This document shows, one piece after another, positions 56,658-64,000 of a stretch of DNA of 64,000 nt. The DNA lies in assembly GCF_003390325.1 (NCBI RefSeq), contig NZ_QUOK01000011.1, forward strand, positions 118,399 through 182,398, read 5' to 3'. How positions within the stretch are numbered: position 1 is the first letter of the stretch; each line of letters begins with the position of its first letter. This DNA comes from Rhodohalobacter sp. SW132. GTDB taxonomy: Bacteria > Bacteroidota > Rhodothermia > Balneolales > Balneolaceae. A program made the translations under genes and the position numbers. The notes beneath the pieces are model-generated. The model ran no database searches, was not told the DNA's origin, and saw only the letters and a list, made by a program, of their open reading frames with translations.

Positions 56658-59600
56658 TTAGTCGATGTGAATTTCGAGTCCGAGACCCATTAATTCACGA
56701 AGCAGCACTTTAAACGATTCTGGAATGTCGCCTTCGGGCAGGTTTTCACCTTTCACGATAGCTTCATACACTTTCGAACGTCCTTTTACATCATCACTCT
56801 TTACGGTAAGCATCTCTTTAAGGATGTTTGATGCTCCGTAAGCGTAAAGTGCCCATACCTCCATTTCTCCGAGGCGCTGGCCACCAAACTGTGCTTTACC
56901 GCCAAGGGGCTGCTGTGTAATCAGCGAGTATGGCCCGATAGAGCGTGCGTGCATTTTATCTTCAATCAGGTGATTCAGTTTCAGCATGTACATCACACCC
57001 ACAGTTGTTTGCTGATCAAGTGCATAACCGGAACGGCCATCATAAAGCTGTACCCGGCCGTCTTCAGGCAGTCCTGCTTTCTTAAGTTCATCTTGAACCT
57101 GATCGTATGACGCTCCGTCGAAAATTGGGGATGCATATTTCACACCCAGTTTTAGACCGGCCCAACCCAGAATCGTTTCGTAGATCTGGCCAAGGTTCAT
57201 ACGTGAGGGTACACCAAGCGGGTTAAGTACAATATCAACCGGTGTGCCATCCTTAGTAAACGGCATATCTTCCTGTGGAACTACTTTGGCAATCACACCT
57301 TTATTTCCGTGACGCCCGGCCATCTTATCACCCACCTGGAGTTTCCGTTTTTTAGCAACGTAAACTTTTGCTTTCTGAATGATACCCGGTGGCAATTCAT
57401 CTCCAACCTGGATTTGATATTTTCGGCGCTTGGCATCGGTATCCACCTCTCGGCGCAGGTCACGATAGTTTTTGAACAACAGTTTTACATGCTCAACGAG
57501 TTCACCATCGGTTGCCCAGTCAATATTTTCATTGATGTGCACCGGATCCAACTCTTCAAAAACCGATTTTTTATACTTCTCGCCTTTTGGTATCAGCTCA
57601 ACTCCGCTGTAGTTGTACACGCCAGGGGATGTTTTGTCCCTCAGCAGGCTATACATCTTATCAGCCCACTTAGAATTCAGGTCTGAAAGTTTTTGAGCGT
57701 GACGTTCATTTTCGGCTTCAACAAGCTGTTTCTCTTCTTTACGGGAGATTTGCTCATCGCGCTTACGGCTGAACAGTTTTGTATCGATGACCACACCTTT
57801 TACACCGGGTGGTGTTTTAAGTGATGCATCTTTTACGTCGCCTGCTTTATCGCCAAAAATAGCACGTAACAATTTTTCTTCAGGGGTTGGGTCCGTTTCA
57901 CCCTTCGGTGTAATTTTTCCAACCAGAATATCCCCGTGCTGTACTTTTGCACCTACACGGATAATTCCCTGCTCATTCAGGTTACGTGTCGCTTCTTCAC
58001 TTACATTTGGAATTTCGCGGGTAAGCTCTTCCTCGCCACGTTTTGTATCCCGAACCTGCTGTTCGAATTCGGTGATGTGGATAGAGGTGTAGATATCATC
58101 CTGAACAATTCGTTCACTGATTACAATCGCATCCTCAAAGTTATACCCTCTCCACGGCATAAATGCTACAAGGAGATTACGTCCGAGGGCAAGTTCACCT
58201 TTCTGTGTTGCGCATCCGTCGGCAATCGCATCACCTTCTTTCACTTTATCGCCAACATCAACAATCGGACGCTGGTTTACCGTGGTATCCTGGTTACTGC
58301 GCTCAAACTTTTTCAGTCTGTATGATTTAATACCGCCATCGAAGTAGCAATTCTCTTCCAGTTCTGAACGGGTGTATTTGATGCGAATTTCATCTCCACT
58401 CACATACACCACTTCGCCATCACCTTCTGCACTGATAATAGCACGGGAGTCTTTTGCAGCACGCTGCTCGAGACCGGTTCCTACAATCGGGGAATCGGGT
58501 CGTAATAAGGGTACAGCCTGTCGCTGCATGTTTGAGCCCATGAGTGCACGGTTGGCATCATCATGCTCGATAAATGGAATCAGTGCTGCTGCCAAAGATG
58601 TAATCTGGTTTGCAGAAACGTCCATGTATTCCACTTCATCGGGTGTTGCAAGGCCAACATTACTTTCTCTGAATCGAGAGAATATAGAGTCATTCTCAAA
58701 ATTTCCACTGTCAGTAAGCGGAGCATTTGCCTGCGCGATAACAGTTTCGTCTTCCTGCTCGGCCGCAAGATATTCAACTTCATCCGTTACGGTTCCTTCC
58801 TTCACTTTTCTGTACGGGGTTTCGATAAACCCGAAATCGTTTACTTTTGCGTGAATACAGAGTGAAGTAATCAGACCGATATTTGGACCTTCAGGTGTTT
58901 CAATCGGGCAAAGGCGGCCATAGTGAGTATAATGAACGTCACGAACTTCAAATCCGGCTCGTTCACGCGTCAATCCACCGGGTCCAAGAGCTGACATCCT
59001 GCGTTTGTGTGTAATCTCAGCTATTGGATTGGTTTGATCCATAAACTGCGATAGCTGATTTGTACCAAAAAAGCTGTTAATTACACTTGATATGGTACGG
59101 GCATTCACAAGATCCTGCGGTGTGAGCTGCTCAGCATCGCGGGAGTTCATTCTTTCGCGGATTGTACGTGCCATACGTGCAAGTCCAACGGCAAACTGTT
59201 GTCCCAGCTGTTCACCTACTGTTCGAACACGCCTGTTACTCAGGTGATCAATATCATCAACCTGGGACTTCATCTCTTTAAGACGGATCACCTCTTTCAC
59301 AATCGCAACCACATCTTCGTTGGTCAGATAATGAATATCGGGATCTACGTCTACTTTTAATCGCTTATTCAGCCTGTATCGGCCAACTTCGCCAAGGTCG
59401 TATTTCTTATCACTGAAAAACAGTCGCTCAAGTACCTGTCGTGCCGTTTCAGGATCCGGCATTTCACCGGTACGAATTTGTTGATAAATTTCAGAAAGTG
59501 CGGAAACATCATCGTGTGATGAATCTTTTCTGAGCGTATTCATCACCACAGACCGGTCTGATTCCTCAGTACCGAGTTTTTGAATCTGTGTCTTTTTGAG

Positions 59601-60485
59601 ACCGGCTTCTTTGAAGACTCCATAATCATCTTCTTCAATCTCATGATCTCGTTCAAGCAGAATTTTTCTGCTTGTGGCTTCTGTAACTTCACCTGTTTCA
59701 TCGTCCACAACCTCTTCTGTCACATCCACTGCAACATCTACAGCAAGGCGCTGACCGACAACCTTGTCGTTAAAGGTTTTTTTGTTGCTTACTTCTACTT
59801 CTTCAGAAAGGCCGAAGAGATTCAGGATATCCATATCCGATGAAAAACCGAGAGCTCTAAGCAACGTCGTTGCCGGAATCTTTTTCTTCCGGTCAATGTA
59901 TGCCCAGAGAACATCACGAATATCATTGGTGAATTCAATCCATGATCCTTTAAAAGGAATAACACGTGCAGAATAGAGTTGCGTACCGTTCGGGTGAACA
60001 GACTGACCGAAAAAGACACCGGGCGATCTGTGCAACTGACTTACAATCACACGTTCTGCACCGTTTACAATAAAGGTACCCCTGTTTGTCATCCAGGGAA
60101 GATCACCAAGGAAAACTTCCTGTTCGATGGTCTCGGCGGCTTCATCTGAGTCGTCCAGAGAGGAGAGTCGTAACTTTGCCTTTAGTGGAATGGCGTACGT
60201 CAGACCGCGTTCCTGGCACTCTTTCATATTGTATTTCGGGGTATCGACCGAATAATAAACGAACTCCAGAATATGTGTTTCCCGGCTATCGCTGATGGGG
60301 AAATTTTCGTTAAATATTCGTTGGAGGCCTTGATCTGCTCTATCCGAAGGGGCGATATCCAGCTGTGCAAAATAGTTAAATGATTCGAGCTGTATATCTA
60401 AAAAATCGGGATAGTCTATTACGTGTTTAATTCGGCCAAATGAAAGTCGGTCGGTAAATGGGATTTTCTCCATAGTAGTACTCAA
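56658..60485 (-). CDS. rpoB: RNA polymerase beta subunit
   Basis: 1275 residues. The rifampicin region is seen at about 476-525 (GTNQLSQFMDQTNPIAEITH, then RRMSALGPGGLTRERAGFEV). The C-terminal active-site region has GDKMAGRHGNKGV and QPLGGKAQFGGQRLGEMEVWAL. No rifampicin-resistance change stands out by eye; the residues match the usual sensitive pattern. An acidic insertion near 260-290 is typical of the lineage. It precedes rpoC in the operon and follows an attenuator-like hairpin after rplL. Confidence 0.99.
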   Translation of the reverse strand: MSTTMEKIPFTDRLSFGRIKHVIDYPDFLDIQLESFNYFAQLDIAPSDRADQGLQRIFNENFPISDSRETHILEFVYYSVDTPKYNMKECQERGLTYAIPLKAKLRLSSLDDSDEAAETIEQEVFLGDLPWMTNRGTFIVNGAERVIVSQLHRSPGVFFGQSVHPNGTQLYSARVIPFKGSWIEFTNDIRDVLWAYIDRKKKIPATTLLRALGFSSDMDILNLFGLSEEVEVSNKKTFNDKVVGQRLAVDVAVDVTEEVVDDETGEVTEATSRKILLERDHEIEEDDYGVFKEAGLKKTQIQKLGTEESDRSVVMNTLRKDSSHDDVSALSEIYQQIRTGEMPDPETARQVLERLFFSDKKYDLGEVGRYRLNKRLKVDVDPDIHYLTNEDVVAIVKEVIRLKEMKSQVDDIDHLSNRRVRTVGEQLGQQFAVGLARMARTIRERMNSRDAEQLTPQDLVNARTISSVINSFFGTNQLSQFMDQTNPIAEITHKRRMSALGPGGLTRERAGFEVRDVHYTHYGRLCPIETPEGPNIGLITSLCIHAKVNDFGFIETPYRKVKEGTVTDEVEYLAAEQEDETVIAQANAPLTDSGNFENDSIFSRFRESNVGLATPDEVEYMDVSANQITSLAAALIPFIEHDDANRALMGSNMQRQAVPLLRPDSPIVGTGLEQRAAKDSRAIISAEGDGEVVYVSGDEIRIKYTRSELEENCYFDGGIKSYRLKKFERSNQDTTVNQRPIVDVGDKVKEGDAIADGCATQKGELALGRNLLVAFMPWRGYNFEDAIVISERIVQDDIYTSIHITEFEQQVRDTKRGEEELTREIPNVSEEATRNLNEQGIIRVGAKVQHGDILVGKITPKGETDPTPEEKLLRAIFGDKAGDVKDASLKTPPGVKGVVIDTKLFSRKRDEQISRKEEKQLVEAENERHAQKLSDLNSKWADKMYSLLRDKTSPGVYNYSGVELIPKGEKYKKSVFEELDPVHINENIDWATDGELVEHVKLLFKNYRDLRREVDTDAKRRKYQIQVGDELPPGIIQKAKVYVAKKRKLQVGDKMAGRHGNKGVIAKVVPQEDMPFTKDGTPVDIVLNPLGVPSRMNLGQIYETILGWAGLKLGVKYASPIFDGASYDQVQDELKKAGLPEDGRVQLYDGRSGYALDQQTTVGVMYMLKLNHLIEDKMHARSIGPYSLITQQPLGGKAQFGGQRLGEMEVWALYAYGASNILKEMLTVKSDDVKGRSKVYEAIVKGENLPEGDIPESFKVLLRELMGLGLEIHID

Positions 60486-60578
60486 AAGGAAGCCTCTCCT
60501 TTAGGTTAAAAGTAAGATGTGAAACGACTGTAGTTGCACGTTTAGACGTAAAAAAATACAGGTGTTGTAGACGCCAAA

Positions 60579-60608
60579 AGCCAACAACCGTTATTAACGG
60601 TGTTGGCT
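60579..60608 (-). terminator. Attenuator-like hairpin between rplL and rpoB
   Basis: AGCCAACAACCGTTA (60579-60593) pairs with TAACGGTGTTGGCT (60595-60608) with one bulged base. On the minus strand it is followed by only four T, then GGCG. Such a partial terminator fits the known drop of expression from rplL to rpoB in bacteria; here it is inferred from sequence and position, in a 147-bp gap. Confidence 0.65.
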
Positions 60609-60632
60609 CTGACAAATTGCGTAGATTCCGGC

Positions 60633-61007
60633 TTACTTCAGTTCTACTTCAGCACCGGCGTCTTCAAGTTTGCTCTTCAGCTCTTCTGCTTCATCTTTAG
60701 AAACAGCTTCTTTAATGGTGTTAGGTGCACCGTCTACCAGCTCTTTTGCTTCTTTCAAGCCAAGACCGGTAATTCCGCGTACTTCTTTAATAACAGCAAT
60801 TTTCTTAGCACCGGCAGATTTGAGCACAACATCAAATTCAGTTTGCTCTTCAGCGGAATCTTCTCCACCTCCGGCAGGTCCTGCTACTGCAACAGCAGCT
60901 GCAGCTGGTTTGATATCATACTCTTCTTCGAGTACTTTAGCCAGTTCGTTGGCTTCTTTTACTGTTAAATTAACAAGTTGTTCTGCGATTTCTTTAACGT
61001 CAGCCAT
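60633..61007 (-). CDS. rplL: Ribosomal protein L7/L12
   Basis: 124 residues. N-terminal dimer helix region ([20 protein letters not shown]), an alanine/glycine hinge ([14 protein letters not shown]), and the C-terminal factor-binding domain ([35 protein letters not shown]). It forms the ribosome stalk with L10. It follows rplJ by 56 nt in the same operon. Confidence 0.99.
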   Translation of the reverse strand: MADVKEIAEQLVNLTVKEANELAKVLEEEYDIKPAAAAVAVAGPAGGGEDSAEEQTEFDVVLKSAGAKKIAVIKEVRGITGLGLKEAKELVDGAPNTIKEAVSKDEAEELKSKLEDAGAEVELK

Positions 61008-61063
61008 TGTTAGATTTCTCCGTTCGTCGTTTAATAATTAAAAAAGTTGAAATAATATATTGG

Positions 61064-61588
61064 TTATTCTTCGCCTTTCTCAGCGATAGTCTTCACAGCA
61101 CCGGCAACAGTTTCTCCCTGTGCCTGCAGAGCGCTAACAACATTTGATACGGGTGCGAGTAACAGGCCAACAATATCGCCAATTACCTCACTCTTAGACT
61201 TCATGGCAGCCAGTGTGTCCAGCTGTTTTTCGCCATAGAAATCACCGTCGATCAAAGCAGCCTTAAATTCAGGCTTATTATGATCCTTGATATATTGTTT
61301 GAGCGCTTTTGCGGGAGCTGCGAACTCCTCCTCTACAAATGCAAATCCATTCTGTTCATTTAAAAATGGGTAGAGTTCATCATAACCGCCAATTGCTTCC
61401 ATAGCCCGTTTTATCATCGTGTTTTTATACACTTTGTAACGGACATTACCTTTGCGAAACTCTGTTCGCAAATCGGCCATATCTCCAACTGACATACCTT
61501 TGTAGTTGGTTATATAGAGGCCGTCTGAACCCTTGAGTTCTTCGGTAATTTCTTCCACAATTGCCTTCTTATCTGATAATGTAGGCAT
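61064..61588 (-). CDS. rplJ: Ribosomal protein L10
   Basis: 174 residues, normal length. YITNYKGMSVGDMADLRTEFR then VYKNTMIKRAME mark the RNA-binding domain; the C-terminal helix binds L7/L12. It starts 18 nt after rplA, so there is no room for the long L10-binding leader seen in some bacteria, at least not directly upstream. Confidence 0.98.
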   Translation of the reverse strand: MPTLSDKKAIVEEITEELKGSDGLYITNYKGMSVGDMADLRTEFRKGNVRYKVYKNTMIKRAMEAIGGYDELYPFLNEQNGFAFVEEEFAAPAKALKQYIKDHNKPEFKAALIDGDFYGEKQLDTLAAMKSKSEVIGDIVGLLLAPVSNVVSALQAQGETVAGAVKTIAEKGEE

Positions 61589-61606
61589 GTTGTATCCTCT
61601 TAGTTT

Positions 61607-62305
61607 CTAAATTGAAGTAATGGATGATCGGCTGATCTGGATGCCCGGGCCCATTGTAGTGCTAATAAATGCACTTTTAATGTAGTGCCCTTTTGCTGAT
61701 GCAGGCCTCATCTTCAAAATTGTTTGAAGAAATGAAATTGCGTTTTCACGCAGCTCACTTGCATCAAATTCAACTTTTCCAATAGAGGTGTGCAAAATGC
61801 CCGCTTTATCAACCCGGAAGTCAATCTTACCGGATTTGAACTCCTTTACAGCAGCAGCAATATCCATGGTAACCGTACCGCTTTTAGGGTTAGGCATGAG
61901 TCCCCGTGGTCCGAGGTGCCTCCCAAGCTTTCCGATTTTACCCATTACGTCCGGTGTGGCGATAATCACGTCGATATCGGCCCAACCATCCTCAATTTTT
62001 TCAATATATTCGTCCAGACCAACAAAATCGGCTCCGGCTTCTTCTGCTTCAGCTTCTTTGGCTTCATTTACAAGAGCCAGTACACGTACAGATTTACCTG
62101 TACCATGCGGAAGAGAAACAGTGCCGCGAACCATTTGATCAGCATGACGTGGATCAACACCAAGCCGCAGATCTAAATCTACAGACTCATTGAAGTTAGC
62201 TTTACCTGTTTTTTTCACCAGGTCGCAAGCTTCTTCGATGGTATACTCCATGTCAGCGTCAATCAATTCTGCCGCCTGACGATATTTCTTACCTCGCTTT
62301 GCCAT
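61607..62305 (-). CDS. rplA: Ribosomal protein L1
   Basis: 232 residues. Signatures [27 protein letters not shown] and [18 protein letters not shown], the L1 RNA-binding stretch. It forms the mobile L1 stalk of the ribosome and often represses the L11 operon. Follows rplK by 15 nt. Confidence 0.99.
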   Translation of the reverse strand: MAKRGKKYRQAAELIDADMEYTIEEACDLVKKTGKANFNESVDLDLRLGVDPRHADQMVRGTVSLPHGTGKSVRVLALVNEAKEAEAEEAGADFVGLDEYIEKIEDGWADIDVIIATPDVMGKIGKLGRHLGPRGLMPNPKSGTVTMDIAAAVKEFKSGKIDFRVDKAGILHTSIGKVEFDASELRENAISFLQTILKMRPASAKGHYIKSAFISTTMGPGIQISRSSITSI

Positions 62306-62320
62306 TTTCTTTAAATCCTC

Positions 62321-62752
62321 TTATTTATCTCGGATTACACGCAATCCCATACTTCGCGCAGTTCCAGCGATCATTTCTGCTGCCTGATCAGTATCGAAGG
62401 CATTTAAGTCCTCCATTTTCTGATCGGCAATATCCCTGCACTGCGTCCAGGTTACTTTTCCAACTTTTTTACGATTGGGTTCTCCTGAGCCGGATTTAAT
62501 TTTGGCGGCTTCTTTCAACAGTACTGCTGCGGGAGGCGTTTTCGTCTTAAACGTAAACGACTTATCCGCAAATACCGTGATTTCAACCGGAATAATTGTA
62601 CCAGCTTTGTCCTGGGTTTTTGCGTTAAATGCTTTACAAAACTCCATAATGTTGATACCCGCCTGGCCTAAAGCTGGACCGACCGGAGGAGCAGGGTTTG
62701 CCTGTCCACCAACAATTTGAAGTTTTAGCACTTTATCTACTTTTTTTGCCAT
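62321..62752 (-). CDS. rplK: Ribosomal protein L11
   Basis: 143 residues. [21 protein letters not shown] is the L11 signature and the C-terminal domain has GTARSMGL. It binds the GTPase centre of 23S rRNA with L10. It lies 62 bp after nusG. Confidence 0.99.
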   Translation of the reverse strand: MAKKVDKVLKLQIVGGQANPAPPVGPALGQAGINIMEFCKAFNAKTQDKAGTIIPVEITVFADKSFTFKTKTPPAAVLLKEAAKIKSGSGEPNRKKVGKVTWTQCRDIADQKMEDLNAFDTDQAAEMIAGTARSMGLRVIRDK

Positions 62753-62814
62753 ATAGAATCAATTAGTGATTCATTCTTCTGTTTGCTGCGTAATAGCTCA
62801 CGTTAAAAAAGATC

Positions 62815-63381
62815 TTAAGCTGTTGATTCAACCTGATTCAGGTTTACCTCAACCGGGGTTTTTCTGCCAAAAATACTTACCAATACCCTGAGTTTCAGTT
62901 TATCTGCAAGTACTTCCTGTACGGTTCCGTCAAATTCTTTAAACGGACCATCAATAACTTTAACAATATCACCCTCTTTGTACGGTATGTCTACAACACC
63001 ACCGCTTTCAACAAGTTCCTGGTTGTCCAGAACCCGTCCCAATATTCTTTCAACTTCACTTTTCTTGAGAGGCTGCGGGATGGTTTCATTCTTGCTTGTT
63101 TTCAAAAATCCTATGCAAGAAGGTGCACCCTGTACCAGGTTGTTTACTTCTTCGTCATAATTTGTGTGAAGAAGCATATAACCTGGGAAAAAGTTTTTCT
63201 CTTTGGTTTTCTTTTTTCCAGATCTGATTTCTACAATGGTCTCCGTAGGGATGAGTATCTCATTTATTTTATCCTGAATACCCTGCTCCTCCATTTCCCT
63301 GACGAGATATTCTTTCACCTTTTTTTCATGACCGGTGAAAACTCTAACTACGTACCATTCGAAATCATTGTCGGTACTCAT
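62815..63381 (-). CDS. nusG: Transcription termination/antitermination protein NusG
   Basis: 188 residues. The NGN domain (WYVVRVFTGHEKKVKEYLV, then NFFPGYMLLH) is followed by a KOW domain (YKEGDIVKVIDGPFKEFDGT). It binds elongating RNA polymerase and links it to Rho or the ribosome. Its ATG directly follows the secE stop codon, TAA-ATG, without a gap. Confidence 0.98.
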   Translation of the reverse strand: MSTDNDFEWYVVRVFTGHEKKVKEYLVREMEEQGIQDKINEILIPTETIVEIRSGKKKTKEKNFFPGYMLLHTNYDEEVNNLVQGAPSCIGFLKTSKNETIPQPLKKSEVERILGRVLDNQELVESGGVVDIPYKEGDIVKVIDGPFKEFDGTVQEVLADKLKLRVLVSIFGRKTPVEVNLNQVESTA

Positions 63382-63579
63382 TTATGCACTGCCTCCAAAA
63401 CTGTAAATAGCATCCAATACGGTGCTATAAACCTGATCCACACCAAAAATAAAAGTTGTTACGATAATGGTGAACACGACAACAATAATAGTGTTATCGA
63501 TAAGCTCTTGTTGATCCGGCCAGGAGACTTTTTTCATCTCTGTCCGTACACCATCTAAAAATTCTTTTATTTTTTGCAT
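63382..63579 (-). CDS. secE: Protein translocase subunit SecE
   Basis: 65 residues, the short single-helix form. It has KEFLDGVRTEMKKVSWPDQQELIDNTIIVV, the SecE signature, then one transmembrane helix. It stabilises SecY in the inner membrane. It is directly upstream of nusG, the usual order. Confidence 0.96.
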   Translation of the reverse strand: MQKIKEFLDGVRTEMKKVSWPDQQELIDNTIIVVVFTIIVTTFIFGVDQVYSTVLDAIYSFGGSA

Positions 63580-63656
63580 GCTTTATTCAACTTAACAATT
63601 ACCTGACTCTTGTTGTTCATCTCTGCATTAATCCAGAGCTGTCCAATTCTTTGTTG

Positions 63657-63729
63657 CACGGGCGGAGAGACTCGAACTCCCGACACCTGGTTTTGGAGAC
63701 CAGTGCTCTGCCAACTGAGCTACGCCCGT
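63657..63729 (-). tRNA. tRNA-Trp (anticodon CCA)
   Basis: Cloverleaf on the minus strand: acceptor ACGGGCG with CGCCCGT, D-arm GCTC/GAGC, anticodon arm CTGGT-CTCCAAA-ACCAG with anticodon CCA, T-arm GGGAG-TTCGAGT-CTCTC, discriminator G. It sits between tuf and secE, a common bacterial arrangement. Confidence 0.96.
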
Positions 63730-63801
63730 AGACAGCAAGAGGTGAGAGCTGATCTCAGCCTCACCCCGTGCTCAAAATATTCGCATTAAGCGCCTATTGG
63801 C

Positions 63802-64000
63802 TTAGTCATTAATTTTGGTTACTACGCCTGCGCCTACGGTACGCCCGCCTTCACGGATCGCAAATCGCAAACCTGTTTCCATCGCAACCGGCTGTATCAG
63901 CGATACATCCAGCTTTACATTATCTCCGGGCATCACCATCTCCACTCCGTCCGGCAACTGGCATGAACCCGTTACATCGGTCGTACGGAAGTAAAACTGC
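63802..64000 (-). CDS. tuf: Elongation factor Tu, C-terminal part (cut by window edge)
   Basis: The last 66 codons are visible: [20 protein letters not shown], then [12 protein letters not shown] and the universal ending [20 protein letters not shown] with IND and stop. This is domain 3 of EF-Tu, which carries aminoacyl-tRNA to the ribosome. The 5' part lies beyond the right edge. It is the first visible gene of the operon and is followed by tRNA-Trp. Confidence 0.98.
   Translation of the reverse strand, partial: QFYFRTTDVTGSCQLPDGVEMVMPGDNVKLDVSLIQPVAMETGLRFAIREGGRTVGAGVVTKIND

Noticed and set aside
54000..59000. Numerous plus-strand frames opposite rpoC and rpoB
   Set aside because: All lie opposite conserved RNA polymerase coding sequence and show no independent signals.
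63730..63801. Hairpin-like sequence between tRNA-Trp and tuf
   Set aside because: Arms of only about six bases and no T-tract; probably just a processed spacer.
1..64000. CRISPR arrays
   Set aside because: No series of short direct repeats with regular unique spacers was seen; the only tandem repeats are the 297-bp units and the tRNA duplicate.

Overview
The window reads as a chromosome segment of a Balneolia/Rhodothermia-type bacterium (Bacteroidota-Rhodothermota lineage). This is inferred from gene content: a SusC/SusD pair, a DnaE with an N-terminal proofreading exonuclease, an archaeal-type short ProRS, a YtxH protein, a TPR histidine kinase and the DUF1080, FG-GAP/ASPIC and Gfo/Idh/MocA families. 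No rRNA is present, so the placement is not proven.

Layout. (1) 1-16.1 kb is a nutrient-acquisition region. On the minus strand run susC, susD, a Gfo/Idh/MocA oxidoreductase, a DUF1080 lipoprotein and a large FG-GAP/ASPIC protein that leaves the window. Divergent from them is a complete TRAP transporter (dctP-dctQ-dctM), then a repeat-filled gap and a second exported oxidoreductase. Together they suggest outer-membrane uptake of a glycoside, periplasmic oxidation and cleavage of its glycosidic bond, and inner-membrane import of an acidic product. (2) 16.2-35.9 kb is mostly housekeeping: dnaE, two exported unknowns, a hydrolase, acylphosphatase, an OxyR regulator, a membrane protein, a ligase-associated exonuclease and its ATP-dependent DNA ligase, a TPR histidine kinase, a UPF0182 protein, a polysaccharide deacetylase, an MscS channel and a small Cys-rich unknown. 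(3) 35.9-40.1 kb is an AT-rich island: an AAA ATPase and subtilisin-like protease pair of the IetAS anti-phage type, beside a CAT-anticodon tRNA gene and a truncated copy of that tRNA. (4) 40.3-52.3 kb holds proS, nnr, a VanZ protein, tonB, NUDIX and DUF1844 genes, DUF1015-serC, a rhomboid protease, tRNA-Thr, rlpA, crtI, a transaldolase and ytxH. (5) 52.3-64 kb is the classic minus-strand series tuf, tRNA-Trp, secE, nusG, rplK, rplA, rplJ, rplL, rpoB, rpoC.

The most notable non-gene structures are a 297-bp tandem repeat (two full copies and a 27-nt start of a third) that runs directly into a ~220-bp nested inverted-repeat element at 14.5-14.8 kb, the truncated tRNA copy at 40.05 kb, and several clear hairpin terminators between convergent or stacked genes. 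The best candidate for a special system is the IetAS defence pair, which is already known as a family. The most open question is how the SusCD, DUF1080, oxidoreductase and TRAP genes work together.
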